Positions 1 through 6,212 of a DNA stretch of 23,286 nucleotides are shown piece by piece. Origin of the DNA: DASZTV01 sp036267875 (GTDB taxonomy: Bacteria > Actinomycetota > Actinomycetes > JAFAQI01). Every line of letters begins with the position of its first letter. The first letter of the stretch is position 1. The stretch spans positions 1 through 23,286 of the forward strand of contig DATAVE010000129.1 in the NCBI GenBank assembly GCA_036267875.1, in the 5' to 3' direction. A program made the position numbers and the translations under genes. Below the pieces are notes generated by a model. That model searched no databases. It had not been told where the DNA came from and saw only the letters and a program-made list of their open reading frames with translations.

Positions 1-1
1 T

Positions 2-241
2 GACGCGAAGGGCGCGGTGACCTCGTTGCTCGCCGACCATGACCGCCTGATGGCTCGCGACGTCACGGCCGGATCGGCGATGGAGCACGTGGCCGAGCGC
101 GGCAAGGTGCCCGTCGTCCTTGCGGGGTGGAACGCGATCGACGCGGCCGAGATCACTCGTGGCGGCGTGCGGGGAAACGCCCGGGTCAAGCTCTCACTTT
201 GGGAAGAGCTTCTCACTGCCGCGGCGGCACAAGCGCAGTAG
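2..241 (+). CDS. C-terminal end of a ferredoxin/flavodoxin-NADP(+) reductase-like FAD oxidoreductase (5' partial)
   Basis: The frame is open from the first bases of the window to TAG at 239-241, so only about 79 C-terminal residues are present. The fragment carries the pattern seen at the end of FprA-type reductases (glutamate-synthase small-subunit-like NADPH:ferredoxin reductases): a helix, then VVLAGWNAIDAAE, then a gap, then RVKL followed by an acidic-Leu-Leu tail (EELL). In that family this tail closes the NADP-binding domain, and the enzyme passes electrons between NADPH and ferredoxin in the cytosol. The FAD- and NADP-binding glycine motifs would lie outside the window, so the assignment rests on the tail alone. 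The gene ends 29 bases inside the facing gene at 213-986. Confidence 0.66.
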   Translation, partial: DAKGAVTSLLADHDRLMARDVTAGSAMEHVAERGKVPVVLAGWNAIDAAEITRGGVRGNARVKLSLWEELLTAAAAQAQ

Positions 242-986
242 TCGTAACAGGGCGCGGGGCTCGTGCCTGACCTGCCTTTTCGTGCGCGGCGTGCGTGCCG
301 ATGATGGAGCGGTTGATCCGCACAGACCCGCTGTCCGTGCGCCCTTGGTGCACAACAAAGACGAAGAACCGGAACGGTTTGCCGGCCAAGACCGTGCTGG
401 GACCGCCGAGCTTGCGCGGTACGACGAAGGTCAGCGTGGTTGTGAAGCTCGCGTGTGGCGCGAGTGCCGGAAGCGAGCAGTAGACCGTCCCCGCCGCGCC
501 GCCACAGTCGCTCAGCCGGGGATGCCAGGTCCCCGGGACGGCGTCAGGGTTGCCATCAATCACGATGGACTCGCCAAGCTGCAGCTTCGACAGGCGACGT
601 CCGGTGGTGTTGCGAAGTCGGATCGCGATCACGGTGCGTCGGCCTACGACGACCCGTCCGCCTTCGAGCGTCGCTGCGACCCTGATTGCGTGCGCAGTAC
701 TGGAGCCGCGCGAGTCCGGACCACCCGATACCCACTCGCTTCGCACATCCGGCCGCCACGAGGGGTCGGCGTGCGCAAGGTCGGCGGACAAGCTGACGCG
801 GCCATAGGAAAGTGCGATCCGGTTGGCCTCCCGTCGTGGCTCTCGTAAATGACCGCCGGTCGGTGAGGTCGCGGGCGGCTGGGATGCGACCTCTCGAGGA
901 GGGCTTGCCGCGCCGGCACAGGCACTGGCAGCCCAAAGACACAAACCAGTGCACGCGACATACAGCCTTGTGTTGGAATGACCCAC
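213..986 (-). CDS. Exported, probably lipid-anchored protein with a beta-sandwich-like domain; function unknown
   Basis: 257 residues from a GTG start. The N-terminus is a signal peptide (Arg7, then a hydrophobic stretch of about residues 8-22) ending near Ala-Ser-Ala-Cys at residue 23. That is an off-consensus lipobox, so it could be lipidated or simply cleaved. A Pro/Arg-rich linker follows. Residues of about 100-220 alternate hydrophobic and polar positions, with RNTTGRRLSKLQLGE and SFTTTLTFVV segments typical of Ig-like or DUF11-type domains, and two cysteines that could form a disulfide. I recognise no enzyme motif. The tail is basic and Pro-rich and overlaps the 3' end of the facing reductase gene by 29 bases. 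No clear Shine-Dalgarno precedes the GTG. A similar small exported protein lies upstream on the same strand (1095-1595). Confidence 0.6.
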   Translation of the reverse strand: MGHSNTRLYVACTGLCLWAASACAGAASPPREVASQPPATSPTGGHLREPRREANRIALSYGRVSLSADLAHADPSWRPDVRSEWVSGGPDSRGSSTAHAIRVAATLEGGRVVVGRRTVIAIRLRNTTGRRLSKLQLGESIVIDGNPDAVPGTWHPRLSDCGGAAGTVYCSLPALAPHASFTTTLTFVVPRKLGGPSTVLAGKPFRFFVFVVHQGRTDSGSVRINRSIIGTHAAHEKAGQARAPRPVTTTALVPPRQ

Positions 987-1002
987 GCCGGTTAGACGCT
1001 CG

Positions 1003-1034
1003 CGAGTCGCGGACGGTTGGGCTGCCGCGACTCG
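1003..1034. terminator. Perfect 10-bp inverted repeat between two minus-strand exported-protein genes
   Basis: CGAGTCGCGG at 1003-1012 pairs perfectly with CCGCGACTCG at 1025-1034 across a 12-base loop. It lies just past the stop of the 1095-1595 gene and just before the GTG of the 213-986 gene on the minus strand. This suits a stem-type terminator or processing hairpin. There is no following T-run, so it is not a classical intrinsic terminator, and an operator role is possible. Confidence 0.4.
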
Positions 1035-1094
1035 ATCAGTATCGCGCTGGCGCCGTGGGGAGCGGCCCTTCTCATTCGTCGTGTGAGGTCACGC

Positions 1095-1595
1095 TCAACA
1101 CGGCTTCGCGTGGGCAACGATGCGACCGCTGTTGGTGGTGAGCAGGACGCTGCTGCCGCGACGCCTGTAATAGGGCGCGTGGAAGAACCGCAGCGTGCGC
1201 TCAATCGTCGAGCCGTGTACCACTCGCACAGATGCAATGACTTCTCCGGCGTGGACCCGACCCGGCGTCCAGGTCACGCCCACCAGGCCGTCGTGTCGGA
1301 TGCGCCGGACGTTCACGATGAGCCGTGCTGTGTTGCCAACCGTCTGATAGCGGATCAGACCTGTTGAAGGTGGGCTCGCACAGAAGCGCTGGGACTGTCT
1401 GGCGTCCAATCGTTCAATCACGGTGGTGTTCCCGAACGGAAACGCATTTCCCGTTCCGCTCGACGAGGACTGAGTGGGCGACTCCCGTGTACTGCTTGTC
1501 GAAGGTCCGGCGTGTTTGAGCGGCGTGGCGTGACCGGCGCAGCTACACGCGAGGGCAAGCGCTGCGAAGGTCAGCGCGACCCCAAGTCTTCTCAT
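1095..1595 (-). CDS. Small exported, probable lipoprotein of unknown function
   Basis: 166 residues from ATG. Arg2-Arg3 followed by a hydrophobic run reaches ALAC at residue 17 (a second Cys is at 19), which reads as a lipoprotein signal, though position -3 is Ala rather than the usual Leu. Residues of about 25-50 are a Ser/Thr/Pro-rich linker. The rest is a compact domain with a Cys at the start (FCASPP) and a Cys as the last residue, suggesting a disulfide-closed fold, and a basic PYYRRRG turn. I recognise no family. It shares strand and layout (short signal, Ser/Thr/Pro linker, small beta-rich domain) with the next gene at 213-986. A hairpin at 1003-1034 separates the two, so they may be transcribed independently. 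Confidence 0.6.
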   Translation of the reverse strand: MRRLGVALTFAALALACSCAGHATPLKHAGPSTSSTRESPTQSSSSGTGNAFPFGNTTVIERLDARQSQRFCASPPSTGLIRYQTVGNTARLIVNVRRIRHDGLVGVTWTPGRVHAGEVIASVRVVHGSTIERTLRFFHAPYYRRRGSSVLLTTNSGRIVAHAKPC

Positions 1596-1984
1596 ACCCA
1601 GTCGACGCTAGACGCCGATGCACGGTTGGCCAGCGGTGGGTGAGCGCGGAACACTTGGTCATTCGGACCTGAGCCACGTGACTGTTCCTTAGCACCTCAT
1701 AGGAGGGTGGGAGCGGCGCGAAGGGCACGACCTTGGCCCCGGACTGATCGCGGCCGCAGCGATTCTTGTTGCTTCAGGATGCTCGGCGGCAACGGGTGGA
1801 CCCGTACCCCACGGCTCTGCAACATCGTCGCCCCGCGCCACTGCACTTCGCCAAGTGGTTCCGGCAGGCGACCGTCTGATCGCCGCGTCGGGCAAAGGCC
1901 CCGCCGCCCGCCTGACCCTCGGCCGCCACCGGCGGGAAGTGATCGCGCACGCGAGCACTTCCCGGTTGCCTCGCAGGGACGGTC
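1596..1984. other. 389-base divergent interval between the 1095-1595 gene and the ECF sigma gene
   Basis: This is the only stretch longer than 300 bases without an intact gene. It must hold the promoter of the minus-strand gene and, unless transcription starts further out, that of the sigma-factor operon. I see no convincing paired -35/-10 elements. Its right-hand part contains an AGGAGG Shine-Dalgarno (1701-1706) and a broken lipoprotein-like frame, described separately. The overlapping minus-strand frames here are shadows. Confidence 0.4.
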
Positions 1985-1995
1985 GTGCTTCCTGA
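1707..1995 (+). pseudogene. Frame-broken short lipoprotein remnant upstream of the ECF sigma gene
   Basis: An AGGAGG at 1701-1706 abuts a GTG at 1707 that reads MGAARRARPWP, a basic n-region. The frame then loses sense. Skipping one base in the C-run at 1737-1740 moves into a frame open to TGA at 1993-1995 that begins GLIAAAAILVASGC (1741-1782), a strong hydrophobic core and lipobox with Cys at 1780-1782. A Ser/Thr/Pro linker and about 45 further residues follow. The second frame has no ATG, GTG or TTG between its upstream stop and the lipobox, so it cannot start by itself. The restored product would be about 95 residues. Either this is a decayed lipoprotein gene or the C-run has a one-base sequencing error. 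Ala-rich hydrophobic stretches do arise by chance in GC-rich DNA, which limits confidence. The frame overlaps the sigma GTG at 1985 by 11 bases. Confidence 0.4.
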
Positions 1996-2518
1996 CAACC
2001 TTTTGGTTGGCCGTGGTGTCGTAGCGGATGTGCGGGACCGCGGATCGGACTTCGACGACTTTGTTGTGGCTGCGGCGCCCGAGCTTCTGCGGATCGCGCT
2101 GGCCTTGACCGGCGATCATGGTGCAGGTGAGGACCTCGTTCAGGAGGTCCTCGAGCGGATGTACGTTGCGTGGCCTCGGATCGACGATCCGACGGCGTAT
2201 GCGCGCCAAGCGCTGGCGAACGGCTCGGCGAACCGTTGGCGTCGTCGTTCGCGTCGACCCGAGCGACCGATGGCTGACGTGCCCGACCGCGCGCTGCCCG
2301 ATCCTGCGAACGAGCATGAAGGCCGCGACGAGATCCGGCGAGCTGTCGTGCGGCTACCACAGCGGCAGCGGGCAGTCGTAGTGCTGCGGTTTCTCGAAGA
2401 CATGTCCGAGGCTGACACCGCTCGAACGCTGGGTTGTTCGGTCGGAACGGTGAAGAGCCAGACAGCGCGTGCGTTCGCGACTTTGCGAATGCTCGTCGAT
2501 AACGATCGGAGAGTGTGA
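1985..2518 (+). CDS. ECF RNA polymerase sigma factor, SigE-family (actinobacterial)
   Basis: 177 residues from GTG 1985. Another GTG at 2030 would start with VRDRGSDFDDF, which is closer to the usual N-terminus of this family; neither has a decisive Shine-Dalgarno, though AGGGAC lies just before 1985. Region 2 (about residues 23-88) shows FDDFVVAAAPELLRIALALT, then GEDLVQEVLERMYVAW and the DPTAYAR segment, matching sigma-70 region 2. Region 4 (about 120-172) has LPQRQRAVVVLRF, then a helix-turn-helix (EADTARTLGCSVGTVKSQ). Such factors direct RNA polymerase to stress- or envelope-response promoters. The stop TGA (2516-2518) shares a base with the next gene's ATG, so the two are translationally coupled and the partner is the natural candidate for its regulator. 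Confidence 0.9.
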   Translation: MLPDNLLVGRGVVADVRDRGSDFDDFVVAAAPELLRIALALTGDHGAGEDLVQEVLERMYVAWPRIDDPTAYARQALANGSANRWRRRSRRPERPMADVPDRALPDPANEHEGRDEIRRAVVRLPQRQRAVVVLRFLEDMSEADTARTLGCSVGTVKSQTARAFATLRMLVDNDRRV

Positions 2519-3639
2519 TGGCGATAGACGAATCGATGCTGGCCGACGCGTTGCAGACCCTCGATGTTGACGTGCCGGTCGACCTTGCGCGACGGGCGCG
2601 GTTGGGTGGTCGGCGTCGGCTCGTGCGTCGACGGTCTTACGTCGCTGCCGGGGCGGTTGGTGTCGCCGCAGTCGCTGTGCCGTCGGTTCTCGTATTGCGT
2701 GGGACGGATGGTGGGAAGGTCGAACCGGGCGCCCAGTCGTCGACGCAGGCGGTGTACTCGGACTTGTACGCCGCCCCCCCGGCACCGGGCAGTCAGTGCC
2801 AAGTCGGTGGCGGCGGGTCAGCGACGCTCTCGGCGTACCGCGATCTGCTTCTCCTTCCGCCAGAAGGACAGCCAGTTACCGATGCGTCGGTAATGCTCTC
2901 CACCTTGGACTGCCCGCCGCCCCACGTCGCGCTCACGGCGCTAAAGACGGACGGCGACCAGATCGTCGAAGGGCTCGTCATCTACGGACCGAACGCTCCG
3001 ACGCCCATGGAGGTCGGCATCGCCGGGCCGAATGTGCACTTCGGCGGGCAGGCCGGTGAGCTCGCCGTCGATGGCCAGCCGGCACGCGAGTACACGTTCT
3101 CGGGCAGCACGCACACCGATGTCTACTGGAGCGAACCCGATGGTGGTCAGTGGCGTGCATCACTGCGCGGCATGACTCAGCAGCAGGCCGTCGATCTGCT
3201 CAATCAGATGACATTCGACGGCAAGTCCGGCACGGCGGTCCCGCCGCAACCGACTGCGGACCAGTGGACGGTCGAGCCCGCTGTCACAGACACCTCGACG
3301 AGCGCCGGCGAGATGACAGCCCACTGGACCGACGCGGAAGGGCACCAGGTCGGGTTGGTCGTGACCCAAGGACCAGACCAGGTCGACCAGCTGGCCGCCG
3401 GCGGTCCGGCGGAGGAATACGCCGTCGTCGGCTATGTCGGATCGATGCAACTCGTGACTGTGCGCGGGCACGATGGCGTGATCGGCGCAGGTGAGTCATC
3501 GGTGCTGTTCTGGCAGGAGGCGCCCGATGTCGAGGCTGAACTGTCAATCACTCACGGCGGAGCGTCCGAGATCGAGCAGGTCGCCAACTCGCTGATGCTT
3601 ACAGCGCCCGATGATTCCCGCTTCGAAGGCAAGAGCTGA
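2518..3639 (+). CDS. Single-pass membrane protein coupled to the ECF sigma factor; putative anti-sigma or sensor partner
   Basis: I chose ATG 2518: GGAGAG at 2508-2513 is four bases upstream, and the ATG overlaps the sigma stop as TGATG. A GTG at 2515 is in frame but too close to the ribosome site. The product has 373 residues: about 40 cytosolic residues rich in Arg (RRARLGGRRRLVRRR), one TM helix at about 41-60, and some 310 extracytoplasmic residues. The outer part includes a paired-Cys region (GSQC, then LDC about 45 residues later) and two similar-looking beta-rich halves. The usual HxxxCxxC zinc anti-sigma motif is absent from the short cytosolic part. Coupling to the sigma gene and the in-out topology suggest it controls or senses for that factor, but this is inference. 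Similar membrane proteins commonly follow SigE-family ECF genes in actinomycetes. Confidence 0.8.
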   Translation: MAIDESMLADALQTLDVDVPVDLARRARLGGRRRLVRRRSYVAAGAVGVAAVAVPSVLVLRGTDGGKVEPGAQSSTQAVYSDLYAAPPAPGSQCQVGGGGSATLSAYRDLLLLPPEGQPVTDASVMLSTLDCPPPHVALTALKTDGDQIVEGLVIYGPNAPTPMEVGIAGPNVHFGGQAGELAVDGQPAREYTFSGSTHTDVYWSEPDGGQWRASLRGMTQQQAVDLLNQMTFDGKSGTAVPPQPTADQWTVEPAVTDTSTSAGEMTAHWTDAEGHQVGLVVTQGPDQVDQLAAGGPAEEYAVVGYVGSMQLVTVRGHDGVIGAGESSVLFWQEAPDVEAELSITHGGASEIEQVANSLMLTAPDDSRFEGKS

Positions 3640-3674
3640 CCGAAGTGGTTCACCCGACTGATCGTTAGTGGCAC

Positions 3675-4442
3675 CTATAGCTCGTCGGATCGGGGTGGCC
3701 TCACATGCGCCAGGACGCGCTCACTCGCTGCTCCGATTCTCTGGTAGTTGGCGCGGGCAGCCGTGAGGCTCAGGTCGTGGTTCGGGCCACCCCAGACCTC
3801 ATCCGCCGTCGAATCGTCCTGCCCGTCGTCCTCCCAGAAACAGACGGGGCAAACGTCGTAGCCGCCGCGATCCTCTAACGTCCGGTAGTGACAGCAGGGG
3901 CAGCGATACGGACCGTCTTCGGGCCCTGCGATTACGCCCGCTGTGTCAGCGCGACCTATGTAGTCCTTGAACGATGCGCGCCGCTGATCGAGCAACTCCT
4001 GATCAGTCAGCGAAGCATCATCGTCCGGCCATCGAACGATCCGTCTGCGGTGTTGTTGACTCTCGCGCTGAACGGAAGGCGAAGCAAGGAAGAGCCCAAC
4101 AGCGACAAGGACAAGTCCCCAGATCAGATAGGTAAGTGGGTGCGACAGGTAACGCTGGCGGCTTGCGAGGTCGAACGCACCAAGGAGGAGATCGTCCGCC
4201 CCCCATGCCAGTGCAAAGCCGAGCGACCACAGGAGTCCACGATCTTGGCGATGCTCGGGTGACCGCGTGGCGAGGTACACGATGATCGCGACGATGACAG
4301 CGAACTCGAGGGAGCCGTAGTGGCCCGGCGCGCGCGAGGGCCCTTTCGCAAGCCACAGTGCGCCCCACAGGGCCCCTAGGCCGCTGCTAATGGTGGCCAC
4401 CGTTACACGGACGCGTGTCGGTGACCCCACGCCGTCAAGCAT
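3675..4442 (-). CDS. Four-TM membrane protein with C-terminal CPCC-type cysteine-rich domain
   Basis: 255 residues from ATG. Four hydrophobic helices at about 12-32, 45-59, 68-88 and 101-120 are followed by a basic stretch (HRRRIVRW) that should stay inside the cell, a charged linker, and a C-terminal domain at about 178-240. That domain has CPCC at 181-184 and CPVC at 198-201 spaced like a zinc ribbon, then FWEDDGQDD and GPNHDLSL, the signature of the Cys_rich_CPCC family (PF14206). That family is usually a small stand-alone protein of unknown function; here it is fused to a membrane domain. The gene lies downstream of the amine oxidase on the same strand, with a 111-base gap holding nothing I can name, and converges on the sigma operon with a 35-base gap. 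Confidence 0.8.
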   Translation of the reverse strand: MLDGVGSPTRVRVTVATISSGLGALWGALWLAKGPSRAPGHYGSLEFAVIVAIIVYLATRSPEHRQDRGLLWSLGFALAWGADDLLLGAFDLASRQRYLSHPLTYLIWGLVLVAVGLFLASPSVQRESQQHRRRIVRWPDDDASLTDQELLDQRRASFKDYIGRADTAGVIAGPEDGPYRCPCCHYRTLEDRGGYDVCPVCFWEDDGQDDSTADEVWGGPNHDLSLTAARANYQRIGAASERVLAHVRPPRSDEL

Positions 4443-4553
4443 GCAGGAAAGCGAGTGAACGTCATATAACGGCTGACGTCATCAAACAAGTAGCCGGATC
4501 TCATTCGGTTCGTGATTTTCAGATCTCGGTGAGTGGCGCGAGATGGCCTCGTC

Positions 4554-6194
4554 TCAGCGCAATGTGGACTTGAGGCCTGGCGGCTCGTTGTGCAGCGCGA
4601 CCTCGTGGTGGGCGAGCTGCTCGAGGACCTCGGTCGCGGCCACCTCGCCGGAATGCACCGCGCCATCCATGTAGCCGTTCCAGACCGGCGAGATGTCGCT
4701 GCCCGCCCAATGGATCCGCCCGACCGGCCGGGTCAGTGCCGGACCGTACGACGTCCAGACGCCGGGGGCGAAGAAGACGCCGTAGCAGCCACCGGTGTAG
4801 GTCTCGAGCGACCAGTTCATCTCCAGATAGCCGATTGCGTCGGGGCCACCCGGGAAGAACCTCGCGAACGTCGCCTCGGTTGCCTTGCGTCGCTCGGCCA
4901 TCGACTTCTGCGCCCACTCGCGGGCGTCACCGGCATCCATGAACCCGACCAAAGCTCCTGGCGAGACATCGGGTGAGCTCGTCGTCGCCGCATCGGTGGT
5001 GAAAGGCGTGTTGTCGAAGGTGCTGGTGATCGGCCCGCGGTCACTCGTCGCCTGCCCGGCCAGCCCCTGCTCTCGCCAGTACGGGTGCGGATAGAACGCC
5101 TGCACCTTGATCGTCGATCCCATCGGGGTGCGCTGCACGAGCTGGTCGCGCGTGCCGCCGTCGAACTCCGACATCGGTGGGTCGTAGTGGATTCGACCGG
5201 TCAGCGTCGGTGGCAGCGCGACGATCACGGCCTTGCCCTTCACGGAGAAGCCGTCGCCGGAGACCGTGACGCCGTGGCGGTTCTGCGAGATCGAGCGGAC
5301 CGGCGCGCCCAGCACGACCCGGTCGCCGAGCCCCGCAGCGAGCTTGATCGAGATCCGCTGCGAGCCGCCGATGAAGCGGCTGTCCTGCGCGCCGCCGCCG
5401 GTGTTGATCATGTTGTCGATCGTCCCGGCGGTCGCGATCGCGACCAACATGTCGAGGAAGGACATGTCCCGCGGATCGCACGGCCCGCTGACCGACTGCG
5501 CGGCCAGCGTGGTCAGCGCGTATGTCTCGGACCCGGGACCTTGACCGGGTGGGATGAGGTTCTGCCTCATCCACGAGTCGACGGTCAGCGAGTCCCAGTC
5601 GAGTGCCTGCTCGCGGCTAGGGGAGTCCCAAGGGTGGGTCGGGTCGATCTGCTTGGCCATCTGGTTCCACAGCAGGACCGTCTCTGCTGCGCCGACGTCG
5701 CCGACGTCGATCGGAAGTCTCGTCCCGCTGTCTGTCGTACGTAGCCCCGAAACCGTCTCGTTGACGTAGGAGCCGCTGTCGTAGGTCTTGAACGTGTGGA
5801 TCCCCAGCGACTTCGCTAGATCGAAGACGCGGTGCTGGGTGCGCTGCACGGCTTGGCCCGGAATCGTGGACGAGGTGGTCTCTCCGGGGATCGGTCCGAC
5901 CCACTGGCCGCCGACATCGATGACGCGGCCGTCGCGCAGCTCATACGACAGTGTCCGTCCGCCGACCCGCTGCCGTGCTTCGAGGACGACGACGCGTACG
6001 CCCTTGGCGCTTAGCCGACGCGCGGCGGTCAGTCCTGCGAGGCCTGCACCGACGATGACGATGTCGGTCGCCCGGGTCCCCTCGAGGCCGTGAGCTGCGC
6101 CGGTGTCCTCGAGAAGAGGCGCGGCATGAAGCTCGCTCGGTAGCATCACACCAGCGCCGGCAGCCGCTCCCAGAAACGCCCGTCTACTCAGCAC
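4554..6194 (-). CDS. Flavin monoamine oxidase family protein with Tat signal
   Basis: I start at GTG 6194, giving 546 residues beginning MLSRRAFLGA, a twin-arginine motif (SRRxFL) plus hydrophobic core and an ELHA region where cleavage is plausible. Upstream in-frame codons to 6620 run antisense to copC-copD and are not part of the gene. The dinucleotide fold DIVIVGAGLAGL (GxGxxG at about 49-54), Glu72 and the VGGRT step bind FAD. GGQWVGP, the late TGGCYG motif (Cys placed like the covalent-FAD cysteine of mammalian MAO) and the C-terminal IHWAGSD...GYMDGAVHSG FAD-binding block are all present and the length is normal. The enzyme should oxidise an amine to aldehyde, ammonia and H2O2, here outside the membrane; the substrate cannot be read. 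Its start is only 18 bases from the divergent copper gene. Confidence 0.88.
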   Translation of the reverse strand: MLSRRAFLGAAAGAGVMLPSELHAAPLLEDTGAAHGLEGTRATDIVIVGAGLAGLTAARRLSAKGVRVVVLEARQRVGGRTLSYELRDGRVIDVGGQWVGPIPGETTSSTIPGQAVQRTQHRVFDLAKSLGIHTFKTYDSGSYVNETVSGLRTTDSGTRLPIDVGDVGAAETVLLWNQMAKQIDPTHPWDSPSREQALDWDSLTVDSWMRQNLIPPGQGPGSETYALTTLAAQSVSGPCDPRDMSFLDMLVAIATAGTIDNMINTGGGAQDSRFIGGSQRISIKLAAGLGDRVVLGAPVRSISQNRHGVTVSGDGFSVKGKAVIVALPPTLTGRIHYDPPMSEFDGGTRDQLVQRTPMGSTIKVQAFYPHPYWREQGLAGQATSDRGPITSTFDNTPFTTDAATTSSPDVSPGALVGFMDAGDAREWAQKSMAERRKATEATFARFFPGGPDAIGYLEMNWSLETYTGGCYGVFFAPGVWTSYGPALTRPVGRIHWAGSDISPVWNGYMDGAVHSGEVAATEVLEQLAHHEVALHNEPPGLKSTLR

Positions 6195-6212
6195 GAGGCA
6201 GGATAGAGCGCA

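Noticed and set aside
1648..1675. GGAAC resembling an ECF -35 element upstream of the sigma gene
   Set aside because: No CGTC/CGTT-type -10 sits at the required 16-17 base spacing, so autoregulation cannot be claimed from it.
1689..2360. Two long minus-strand frames opposite the sigma factor
   Set aside because: They are antisense to clear sigma regions 2 and 4 and consist of Arg/Ser/Pro-rich low-complexity sequence.
6195..6212. CsoR or similar copper operator before copC-copD
   Set aside because: Only 18 bases separate the divergent starts and I see no G/C-tract dyad of the CsoR type nearby; control elements must lie within coding sequence or be of another kind.
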